Source: Paragorgia papillata
Lineage: Eukaryota > Cnidaria > Anthozoa > Scleralcyonacea > Coralliidae
Assembly (NCBI GenBank): GCA_035771165.1
Contig: JAWNZC010000222.1
Coordinates: 1-64,000 of the forward strand
Length of the DNA stretch: 64,000 nucleotides
Reading direction: 5' to 3'
Part shown: piece after piece, positions 21,311 through 30,276 of the stretch
Position numbering within the stretch: position 1 is the stretch's first letter
Layout: every line of letters begins with the position of its first letter
Translations under genes and position numbers: made by a program
Notes under the pieces: generated by a model
Told to the model about the DNA's origin: nothing
What the model saw: only the letters and a program-made list of their open reading frames with translations
Database searches by the model: none

Positions 21311-22772
21311 CCAGTAGGGAAAGGGTTAATTTTTAGACCTCTAAACTGAATTGCTTTCGTTTTCTCAGGGAAACAAAAATGACAAGTCATTGAAGTCATG
21401 GAAAATATCTAGTATCCACGTAGGTTTATTATTTCTTTTTGTGTACAGTATTTTTAATTATCTTTCATTTTATTTATTATGTGCTTTAATTCCTTTTATT
21501 TACTCGTGTGTGTACATGTTTATTAACTTTATTAATAATTTTTATGCATTTATTATTTAGTTATTTGAGTGTGGGTTCATTTGGTTTATAGATTTCTTTG
21601 TGTATAATTATATGTGCAACATATTATTTTTTAATACAACCATACAATAAATGCACTAACTTACTACTCCAAGTTTGCCCCGGCGAAAATTTGTTCATGA
21701 ATTGATGAACTTTCATGGGTCGTTCATGAATGTTCATATCCGTTCATGAATAGTTCATGTTCAGTTCATCAAAAATGAAACATGTAGTTCATGAATAACT
21801 GTTCATGAACTATTCATAAATGTGTTTCATGAACAGTTCATGAAGTCTGGTGAACAACAAATTAGTTCATGAACTTTATGTTCATTATGTTGTATCGTTC
21901 ATGAACGTTCATGAATGTTCATGAATATTCATAGGAAATCTATTGATTATTTCATGAACTTATTATTCATGAAAATTTCATGAAACTTGTTCATGAATAT
22001 TTAATGAAATGTTGATGAACAAAAGTCAGTCGTTAATCAGACAAAATACAGTTATTCATGAAAGGTCAAAGGTTCATGAAATTTGGTCATGAACATTTCA
22101 TTGGTCATGAACATTTCATGAAATGTACTAATTTGATTCCACTGTAGCGCAGAAACTTTGCGCTGTGACACAAATCCGCATGTCTTTGTTACCAGTTTTA
22201 CTGCAAAATTGGTCTGAAGCTTCTTTATATTTTAGACATTTTACACAGTGAGTCAGTATTAAGGTCTGGCTAGTGGCTCGGAGTAATATAGACCAGCTAG
22301 ATTCAAAAAGTACCGTAATTCATTTTAGTCTACAGTAGGTTAAAGTGAAGAATGAGCCGTTTAGTCCAAATGCTATAGTTGTCTGAACGAGCGCATGTAC
22401 TTTTACTTCGTATTTTTCCATTTTGACGGAAATAGCAAAAATACTTTGTTGATGCCGAAGAGATAATTACTTAATCTCTTAATTATTATCATCGAATAAG
22501 GACATTAATAGACTTGTAGCAGTAGCAGTTCTCGCATCTGCCGGCGATCTAGCTAACACAATAATACCTATAAATCCTATAAGACTCCTAAGAGTAGACT
22601 AAATAAAATATACTATAATATTGAGGCATTGAGCTTTTTCCAATCCCGTCAGAGATGCTTGCGGCTATACGATAGTGCGTAATTCAATCCCGTTCAAGTG
22701 TCATTACTGATACCATTTTGGCGCCTGTCCTTGAACATTTGAATATTGTGCGTTAAAAGCCGTTGATACGGG

Positions 22773-22930
22773 ATGGATAATTCCACACAGTTTGGTGAAC
22801 GTCTTAAAGAAAGGAGGAAAAGTGCGCTGGTACTTGCGTTTAATGCTGCTATAGCTCTCAGTCTGCTGAAATTCTCTTCAACGTTTACAAAGAACCAAAT
22901 TAACAATCGGACAATCGGTGCCATTCAGAG
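22773..22930 (+). CDS. Candidate first exon inside the TTCATGAA element
   Basis: ATG at 22773 has G at -3 and G at +4. The open frame reads MDNSTQFGERLKERRKSALV, LAFNAAIALSLLKFS and NNRTIGAIQ to a donor-like AG before GTAAAT at 22931. It is 52 codons plus two bases, basic near the start and hydrophobic in the middle. An acceptor-like TTTCTTCTCTGTATCATGTAG follows at 22949-22969. No family is recognised. If real it would be the element's own gene or a captured host exon. Confidence 0.25.
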
Positions 22931-23154
22931 GTAAATCTATGTCAAATTGTTTCTTCTCTGTATCATGTAGTCCGGTTGCAATGCTTGGTTATAATATATA
23001 TTACTCGGGCTTTTTTCGTAGTCCTATTAACATTCGGTGTAAGCGTTTAATCGAGTTTCTTCAAATGCTAATTTGTCTGATTGTCTCACCACTTCTGTGG
23101 CTAATGGTTTTGTAAAGCGTATGGCTTTAATATTTGTGAAGGCTCTTTACGCGT

Positions 23155-23292
23155 GCGATTTTTGATACGATAAATATTGCCAACTTCTAATTCAGATGCA
23201 TGTTACGTAGAACGACAGTCCGCGGATTGTGCCGTGGTTCCACTAAACCAGAAGTTGGCGATATTTATCGCATACTGTATCTAAAAAATCGC
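23155..23292 (+). mobile_element. Small hairpin MITE nested in the TTCATGAA element
   Basis: GCGATTTTTGATACGATAAA and TATTGCCAACTTCT on the left pair with AGAAGTTGGCGATATTTATC and the following bases to AATCGC on the right, with small indels, around a core of about 60 bases. Confidence 0.65.
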
Positions 23293-23369
23293 AGATGTTA
23301 ACGGGCCTAAACATAGAGTTTGAAAAGGATTTCTTACCTGGCCGATGGGTAAACTAAGGTTTATATTAC

Positions 23370-23665
23370 GGCCGTTTATACGAGAGCCGATAAGACGCGC
23401 CTTGATCTGACCCATTTATACGACCTTTTTGAACAGGCCGCGGCTTGTGTAAGACGCGAATATTTAGTCTTTGTACCTTTTATACAAGTGTTTCGCGTCT
23501 TGTGTAAGTCGCGTTATTAGCTATCGTACAAACGGCCCTAATGAATATAATCCTTATAATATAACGAATATGTTTTGTCTTTGTACCTTTCATACAAGTG
23601 TTTCGCGTCTTGTGTAAGCCGCGTCCTGTGTAAGCCGCGTTTTAGCTCTCGTATAAACTGCCCTA
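23370..23665 (+). mobile_element. Nested MITE with GGCCGTTTATACGAGAGC ends
   Basis: The left end GGCCGTTTATACGAGAGC faces AGCTCTCGTATAAACTGCCC at the right. An internal partial duplicate of the right end is at 23505-23580 (CGCGTTATTAGCTATCGTAC, then CCTTATAATATAACGAATATG), repeated after the outer end at 23667-23690. The interior has repeats of GCGTCTTGTGTAAG. Confidence 0.6.
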
Positions 23666-24533
23666 ACGAATCCTTATAATATAACGAATATGTCGACATG
23701 ACTATCACGAGTCATTTTAACGAACAACGTTCATGAACACCGCATGAAGGAATTATCAACGTTCACTATAGGTATTCGGTGAACTGTGCAATTTTCATAA
23801 ATCCGCGACTATTATTAAATGTTCACGAGTCATTTCATGAGTGTTCACAAATGCTTCATGAACGTTTCATCACATGAATATTGAAACCTACGAGTTCATG
23901 AAATATTCATGAATTGAATTTTCACGAATTAATCGGCCGTGAGTCATTTCATGAACACTGTTCATCAATATTGATTACATACAAGTTCATGAACTATTCA
24001 TGAACTCTAATTTTCATGAATTCGGCCATTTAATGTTCATGAGTCATTTCATGAACAGTTCATGAACTCAAAACTTCATGAACCTGGTTGTTCATGAACT
24101 ATTCATGAACTCTAATTTTCATGAATTCGGCCATTTAATGTTCATGAGTCATTTCATGAACAGTTCATGAACAATATTCATGAACACTTCATGAACTCAA
24201 AACTTCATGAACCTGGTTGTTCATGAATTATTCATGAACTCCAATTTTCATGAATTCGGCCATTTAATGTTCACGAGTCTTTTCATGAACAGCTCATGAA
24301 CAATATTCATCAGTTGTTCATCAAAAATTCGTGAACTTATCTTGAAATTTAGTTCTTGAACTGTTCATGAACACAAATATGTTCATGAACTTACGGTTCA
24401 TGAACTATCACTTTCATGAACTGTGCCATTTAATGTTCATGCATGGGCATGAACTGTTCATGTACTTATCATGGATGTTCATGAACAAAATTCATGAACT
24501 ATTCATGAACAATTCATCAAATTTTCGCCGGGG

Positions 24534-25439
24534 AAGAGTGAGACTAACGTCTACAACAGTACAATACTACAAGAGTGAGACAAACGTCTACAACAGTACA
24601 ATACTACAAGAGTGAGACAATTAACGTCTACAACAGTACAATACTACACGAGTGAGACAAACGTCTACAACAGTACAATACTACAAGAGTGGGACAAACG
24701 TCTACAACAGTACAATACTACAAGAGTGAGACAAACGTCTACAACAGTACAATACTACAAGAGTGAGACAAACGTCTACAACAGTACAATACTACAAGAG
24801 TGAGACAAACATCTACAACAGTACAATACTACAAGAGTGAGACAAACGTCTACAACAGCACAATACTACAAGAGTGAGACTAACGTCTACAACAGTACAA
24901 TACTATAAGAGTGAGACAAACGTCTACAACAGTACAATACTACAAGAGTGAGACAAACATCTACAACAGTACAATACTACAAGAGTGAGACAAACGTCTA
25001 CAACAGTACAATACTACAAGAGTGAGACAAACGTCTACAACAGTACAATACTACAAGAGTGAGACAAACGTCTACAACAGTACAATACTACAAGAGTGAG
25101 ACAAACGTCTACAACAGTACAATACTATAAGAGTGAGACAAACGTCTACAACAGTACAATACTACAAGAGTGAGACAAACGTCTACAACAGTACAATACT
25201 ACAAGAGTGAGACAAACGTCTACAACAGTACAATACTACAAGAGTGAGACAAACGTCTACAACAGTACAATACTACAAGAGTGAGAGAAACGTCTACAAC
25301 AGTACAATACTACAAGAGTGAGACAAACGTCTACAACAGTACAATACTACAAGAGTGAGAGAAACATCTACAACAGTACAATACTACAAGAGTGAGAGAA
25401 ACGTCTACAACAGTACAATACTACAAGAGTGAGACAAAC
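24534..25439 (+). repeat. 37-bp minisatellite, about 24 copies
   Basis: Unit AAGAGTGAGACAAACGTCTA followed by CAACAGTACAATACTAC, repeated head to tail with one or two changes per copy (for example ACATCT for ACGTCT, GAGAGAAAC for GAGACAAAC). The first unit starts immediately after the CCGGGG end of the TTCATGAA element. The open frame across part of it is a by-product of the unit length. Confidence 0.95.
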
Positions 25440-25800
25440 AGAGAAAACTACAGATAGACAAACAGAGAGATAGTGAATAATAAACAAGTTATAAATTACT
25501 TGAAAACAAAATGGTGCCGAGCACCTGCTACCACACCTGGACACGTGTGCGTGCTTGAACCCGACTTCAAGGTCTTGAGGAGTACTCGAGTAAAAACTCG
25601 TTAAAATGTCGCAAAGTCAATTAAAAAAGCCTCAAAACTAAGACAACAACGTGCTTAGTTGCTTCAAGACGACAAATGAATTGAATTTCAACCATAATTT
25701 CGTTGTGCTTTCATCTTCACGAGGTCAGCTCAGTGCATTGAACTGAGAGAGCACATGGCGACAGGTCACTCGACGGCTCGAGAAAATACACTTCCATTCA
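25440..25800. other. No gene recognised
   Basis: The start (25440-25480) holds GACAAACAGAGA repeats related to the minisatellite; the remainder is unique. No coding frame was seen. Confidence 0.4.
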
Positions 25801-25813
25801 CTCGAATATTTCC

Positions 25814-26110
25814 GTTAAATAACTTCATAATGAAGAGTAGGAAGTAAAGAAAGCATTATTAGTTCAACTTACCAAGATACAAAGAAGAAACGCCATCATC
25901 TTCTTCTTCCTTCAAGCTCTCCTTCGACCTTGAACAAGAATGGCGATATTTCGTGAGAAAAGAAAACGTGGTTAATTGCAGTTAATAATACACTTGAGTG
26001 TTTGTCTTTTAATAACATGAAAATGAAGAGTAGGAAGTAAAGGAAATATTAATTCAACTTACCAAGATACGAAGAAGAAAGCATTTACGTCGTCTTCTTG
26101 CCTTCTTCGG
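25814..26110 (+). repeat. Imperfect tandem duplication of about 190 bases
   Basis: TGAAGAGTAGGAAGTAAAG, TTCAACTTACCAAGATAC and GAAGAAG followed by TCTTCTTC-rich sequence occur at 25830-25920 and again at 26022-26110. The CTTACC in each unit would be a donor on the minus strand (GGTAAG), so the repeats could be duplicated minus-strand exons, but no frame is convincing. Confidence 0.6.
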
Positions 26111-26273
26111 AGTTCAAATAGCACTCTTCATCCTTGCTTCTTTTCCTCTTCTTCGGTCAGAGCCTGACAATACAGAATGTCTTCGTGATTGACCTTCGCC
26201 TCCTTTTATACCCACCCCACCCATAATCACGCGAGTTCCCAAATTAACCACGCAGGATCTACAAAACTTCATC

Positions 26274-26409
26274 AAATATTCATTCTAAACCACTGTTCTA
26301 AACCCGAAATATTCATTCTAAACCACTGTTCTAAACCCGAAATATTCATTCTAAACCACTGTTCTAAACCCGAAATATTCATTCTAAACCACTGTTCTAA
26401 ACCCGAAAT
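26274..26409 (+). repeat. 33-bp tandem repeat, four copies
   Basis: GAAATATTCATTCTAAACCA followed by CTGTTCTAAACCC, four times. Because 33 is divisible by three the repeat is open in one frame, giving an 11-residue periodic peptide, with no sign of a real gene. Confidence 0.9.
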
Positions 26410-26569
26410 TATAAAACTAGAGCCACGAAATTATGTAAATAACTGCAACGAAGAGAAGGATGACTCATTTTCAGCTATTCTGTGCTATAGGTTAGTACTA
26501 TGTTATTATGGGAAGTTTACAGTATGACAAAATAGTTCTAAAGGTACAAGCATGCTATCGATGTAGGGA

Positions 26570-26790
26570 GGCATGACACTGACAGAAGACCAAGGATCAA
26601 GTTTAAAATACGGTTACCCTCCACCATACCCCCCCCCCCCCCCTCCCCACCTTCTCTCCGAGTTGAAAAATTAAATAAATCTCCCTATATTATGGTCACT
26701 CACTCTATTATGCCCCTGCCTTAAATACTGTATACCACTCCCTGTAATAAGGCACTCCCTTTTGGCTTCAAATCAATAAGCCCCCTCTGG
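26570..26790 (-). repeat. C-rich tract and GGGG-periodic low-complexity repeat
   Basis: It contains 15 consecutive C (26629-26643). Beyond it lie loosely periodic segments on the minus strand, such as GAGGGGGCTTATTG and AGGGAGTGCCTTATTACAGG, with a spacing of about 25-30 bases. G-quadruplex potential lies on the minus strand. Confidence 0.6.
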
Positions 26791-26976
26791 TCTAAACATT
26801 CTAATTTCAATATTAAAATTAGAACATTTATAATATGGATTCACCATTTGTGTACTCATGTACTGCATTTCTAGTTGGTTCATTGCCCTTTTGATTTGAA
26901 TGTTCATCTTTGTAGCTCGAGAAATGCATGCAAACTTCTTGGCTTCACTTTCACTTTGTCTTGCTACGAAATCCAA
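26773..26976 (-). other. Unassigned 67-codon open frame
   Basis: The minus-strand frame reads MDFVARQSESEAKKFACISR and ATKMNIQIKRAMNQLEMQYM. The amphipathic composition looks protein-like. No splice sites are obvious and no family is recognised. It may be a relic exon of a repeat. Confidence 0.2.
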
Positions 26977-27246
26977 ATGATAATGAATAAAGTAGAGATC
27001 AAAAATTTGTTTTGTTTTAATCCCTTTAATACCTGGTAATATTAAATTATTATTATTATATAGATGCGAGTGTTTTACTAGAAAATATACAGTGACATAT
27101 TTTCCATATCTTCACTAGGAATATGATTTTGCATAATTACATAAATAACTAAAAACTAAAATTAATATATAAACAAAAAATATTTAGAAATCATCAGTTT
27201 CTAGTCTGGATAAGTAAGTACTGCGAAGAACAGTTTTAAAATATAT

Positions 27247-27530
27247 TTCAAAAACTCATTAATAATTCATGAGGAAAACACAAAAGAAAATCATGACCGT
27301 ATCGTGTCTTTATATGTGATAAAGATACCTCCTGATTTACATAAATTTTAGCTTTGATTTTCTCGGCTTAGACAAGGTTATTTTTCAAACTTACTACGCC
27401 AATGAACTTACCAAGTGGTTCGTTTTTGAAGCCGTTCAATAAACTCGCAGTTCGTGTTTTATCAGATATAAAAACACTCGACTTCGCCTCGTGTCTTTAT
27501 ATCTGATAAAACACTCCTGCTCGTTTATTA
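27247..27530 (+). repeat. Dispersed repeat with CTGATAAAACAC palindromes, copy 1
   Basis: It shares AAAAACTCATTAATAATTCA, TTTTTGAAG..CGTTCAA and GTGTTTTATCAGATATAAAA with 37238-37515. GTGTTTTATCAGATATAAA (near 27454) faces TTTATATCTGATAAAACAC (near 27493) across CTCGACTTCGCCTCG. Confidence 0.7.
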
Positions 27531-27599
27531 AACAGTACATATAACTCAAGTTCACTATAAATGCTTTTTGCTTCAGAATGAAAATTATTCCACATCCGT

Positions 27600-28047
27600 A
27601 TACACGCGTAAAAATCTCGCAAGTTGTTACAGCATTGTTGCCTGAACAATGCTGTAACAACTTGTTGACATATGTGAACAACATTGATAAATGAACAACA
27701 TTGTTCATCATTGTTTCAACAAGTTGTTACAGCTTAATGAAACAACAACCGTTGTTCACGCATGTTGTAACAACCGAAGAACGTGTTGATACATCAACCA
27801 TGTTCACCATTGTTGTAACATTGTTGTTCATCGTTATTTCGTCATGCTGTTACAACATGTTGTATCATGTGCGAACAACGTTGTTGGCTATAAAAATGTG
27901 CTGTTGGAACAACTTGTTCATGATTGTTGATTTATCCGTGAACAAGTTGTTCGAACCATCAGTGAACAACTTGTTCACGGTGAGCAGCACAACATTGTTC
28001 ACGCCTGTTGACAACCGTGAACAAGTTGTGAGTTTTTACGTATAGCT
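27600..28047 (+). mobile_element. TA-flanked element with AACAAC/GTTGTT palindromes, copy 1
   Basis: The ends TACACGCGTAAAAATCTCGC and GAGTTTTTACGTATA are imperfect inverted repeats flanked by TA. Just inside is a perfect 19-bp hairpin, AAGTTGTTACAGCATTGTT (27621-27639) with 27645-27663, around GCCTG. The rest is made of GTGAACAA, TTGTTCAC, GTTGTAACA and similar motifs in both orientations. It is the same family as 46780-47170. It is probably a non-autonomous DNA transposon with subterminal repeats. Confidence 0.75.
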
Positions 28048-28293
28048 CTGTGAAAGAATTAGGCCAATATGTCCACACCTATGCGTTTTCATAGCGTTTT
28101 TATATTCTTAGAGAAGATTGAAGCAAAAGCAGCCTGCTCTTTATAATAGGGTCCATAAATGATTTAACATATTTTTGTTCATGAGGATACCATAGTTCAC
28201 TTACCTCGATAATATTTCTTTTCGCAAATGCGTTTCTCCAGCTCAAATTAATCTTGACCAGCAAAACTCTTCGGGCTTGATCATATTGACATG

Positions 28294-28740
28294 TAGCCTG
28301 GTACCCTGACCCAATCCAAGAATATGGGCCAGGTAACCACTAAAGACTTCTGCTTTCCTATTGGTTAAAATTTCGCGCGTTTTTAGTGGCTATGAATGAA
28401 ACTGCGATCGTCATAAGTGGATGTAGCCCATTGAACTAAAAATAACTGGAACGCTACGTTCAGTAAACTGCGCATACAAATCTTGAAGCCAAAATTTGAC
28501 TCCCATGAAGCCAGTTTTGACTCCCAGACACGCACTTCCACGCGTGTTTCTACGTGTTTTTGTTTTGGCCGTGTTTGTTTTTTTCGTGGAAAGGCTGGGT
28601 ACGACTTGCATAATTTGGCTTCAAACTTCCGGTTGAACGTAGCGTTCCAGTTATTTTTAGTTCAATGATTTAGCCCTGATGACGCGGAATGAGATTAGTG
28701 GTTCATATTTCTTTTGAAATTGGGCCAGGGTACCAGGCTA
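28294..28740 (+). mobile_element. Inverted-repeat element TAGCCTGGTACCCTG with inner palindrome
   Basis: TAGCCTGGTACCCTGACCC (28294) faces GGGCCAGGGTACCAGGCTA (28722-28740). A second inverted pair lies inside: CCATTGAACTAAAAATAACT, GGAACGCTACGTTCA on the left (28429-28463) and TGAACGTAGCGTTCC plus AGTTATTTTTAGTTCAATG on the right (28633-28666). It may be one element nested in another. Confidence 0.7.
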
Positions 28741-29340
28741 ATGGACATGTCGCCCAAAAGATGATTGCTTTCCGTGACGCCAAAAATGTCGCTTTCTATT
28801 GATTCCTCACGAACGAACCAACGAACGAAATCACAGGCAGAATATGAAGCAGTCTGAACCTTTCAGGGCACCACAAAACTTTCAGGGCACCACAATCTTG
28901 GTCTAGAAGACAAAACTACCGCAAAACTCGTCGGACTTGATGAAATTGACATGTCGTCGAAAAGCCGCCAAAAAATAACAAATTCACTTCCGGTTGCTTA
29001 CCGTGGTGCCAAAAATGTCGATTGCTATTGATTCCTCACTGATCTCGAAATAAAACTGGATTAAGCATCTATTGTTTACAAAATGAAGCCGGAAGTCACC
29101 CATTACTAAGTCTTTCTAGCGTATTCTGGCACCGATATAAACATTTTGTTGAATGAGATGCTGAATCTTTGAAAGAAAATGTTTATTTCGAGATCAGTGA
29201 TTCTTCTGTGGCGTTCAAAACATCGCGTTAAAAATGTCGCGTCAAAAATATACTATTGATTCCTAACGAACAAACGAACTCAGCTGCGCCCGCAAGCTAA
29301 CTTTCAGGGCACCGCAATTGAAAAACTCACAAATGTAACT
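28741..29340 (+). repeat. Diverged tandem modules around AAAAATGTCG..CTATTGATTCC
   Basis: GCCAAAAATGTCG followed by CTATTGATTCCTCAC occurs at about 28780 and 29010, and a variant at 29235-29265. The neighbouring AACTTTCAGGGCACC occurs near 28858, 28880 and 29300. A related module with (TTCG)n is at 44930-45115. No coding frame. Confidence 0.55.
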
Positions 29341-29384
29341 GAACATTATTCAACGCAACAAATAAATTTCCAACGCAGCCAGGT

Positions 29385-30126
29385 GAAGAATCGGACATAG
29401 TTTAACGCTACTCTGGCTTAAAAGGTTTTTGAACGTAGCTTAAAAAGTTACTGTTCATGACCCAACGTTTCGATACTCCGATCTAGTGTCTTCATCAGGG
29501 GTGATCGTTGTGAAGACAGGTGCCATATTTATACTCTCATACAACCATTGATGACGTCACCTATCAACAAGATGCAAATAGGCTTTCCGCGCCATTCACG
29601 TGACACAGAAGCCCCCAGCTGTTTCGAGATTCAAATTACCGCGCGCTGCAATTCGCATATATATGCATATATTACCAACTGCTAAGAGAAGCGCCGCGAT
29701 CCCAGCTTACACAACTGTAAAGCGGCCTCGGTTTTCAGTCAGAAGCTCAATATAATAAAACAAGAAAAAGAGGAAGGAAACATCACAGGCGTCAGAGTTG
29801 GGCTGCCTGTGGTCGTACGCCATCCTACGCAATCCCAGCACGTCCCCCCGGCAGTTTTAACCTTGTTTTGAAGGTCAAAACTGCCGGGAAAACTTGCCAG
29901 GATTGCGTAGGATGGCGACGAATCAAGATGCGCGAGGCGACATGCGCGAGGACATAAACTTCAAATGTTCCGACGCGAGTTGGACTTCTGGTTGTATTGC
30001 TATTCTGTGCCTCTGATGAAGACACTAGACCGGAGTGTTGAAACGTTGGGTCATGAACAGTAAGTTTTTAAGCTACGTTCAAAAAACTTTTAAGCCAGAG
30101 TAGCGTTAAACTATGTCTGATTCTTC
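29385..30126 (+). mobile_element. Foldback element with about 116-bp inverted arms
   Basis: The left arm 29385-29500 is inverted at 30011-30126. Both arms contain a CTGATGA..GAAAC arrangement (29467-29498 minus, 30013-30044 plus). The interior carries sequence shared with the arms of the element at 50781-51202 (TATATATGCATATATTACCA, CGGCCTCGGTTTTCAGTCAG) and an internal hairpin at about 29820-29915 (CATCCTACGCAATCC and CGGCAGTTTTAACC with their complements). No target duplication was identified. The right arm runs on into sequence that recurs as spacer in the satellite beginning near 30277. Confidence 0.75.
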
Positions 30127-30276
30127 AATGCTTCTTTAATATAAATCTTATAAAAAAATGTTAATGTTCTATAATGACTATTTCCAAACTAATCTATTTC
30201 TCAAATTCATTGTCAGAATATTACTTCTGTTATAAGAAGCGACAATTTACGTGTCTCGATTATTTACATGTCTTTG

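Larger units (their letters stand above)
21678..24533 (+). mobile_element. 2.86-kb element with 16-bp TIRs and TTCATGAA palindrome arrays
   Basis: CCCCGGCGAAAATTTG at 21678-21693 is repeated as its exact reverse complement at 24518-24533. Inside each end lie arrays of the self-complementary octamer TTCATGAA and its extensions (GTTCATGAAC): 21694-22130 on the left and 23690-24510 on the right. The middle (22140-23690) is non-repetitive, with two smaller inverted-repeat elements and one candidate exon. The structure (TIRs plus dense subterminal repeats) is that of a cut-and-paste DNA transposon, the arrays being plausible transposase-binding sites. No transposase is recognised, so it is probably non-autonomous. 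I could not find a convincing target-site duplication; on the right the 37-bp minisatellite begins at the next base. Confidence 0.75.

Noticed and set aside
24367..25439. CRISPR-like regularly spaced repeats
   Set aside because: The 37-bp units are contiguous without spacers, and the sequence is eukaryotic. It is a minisatellite.
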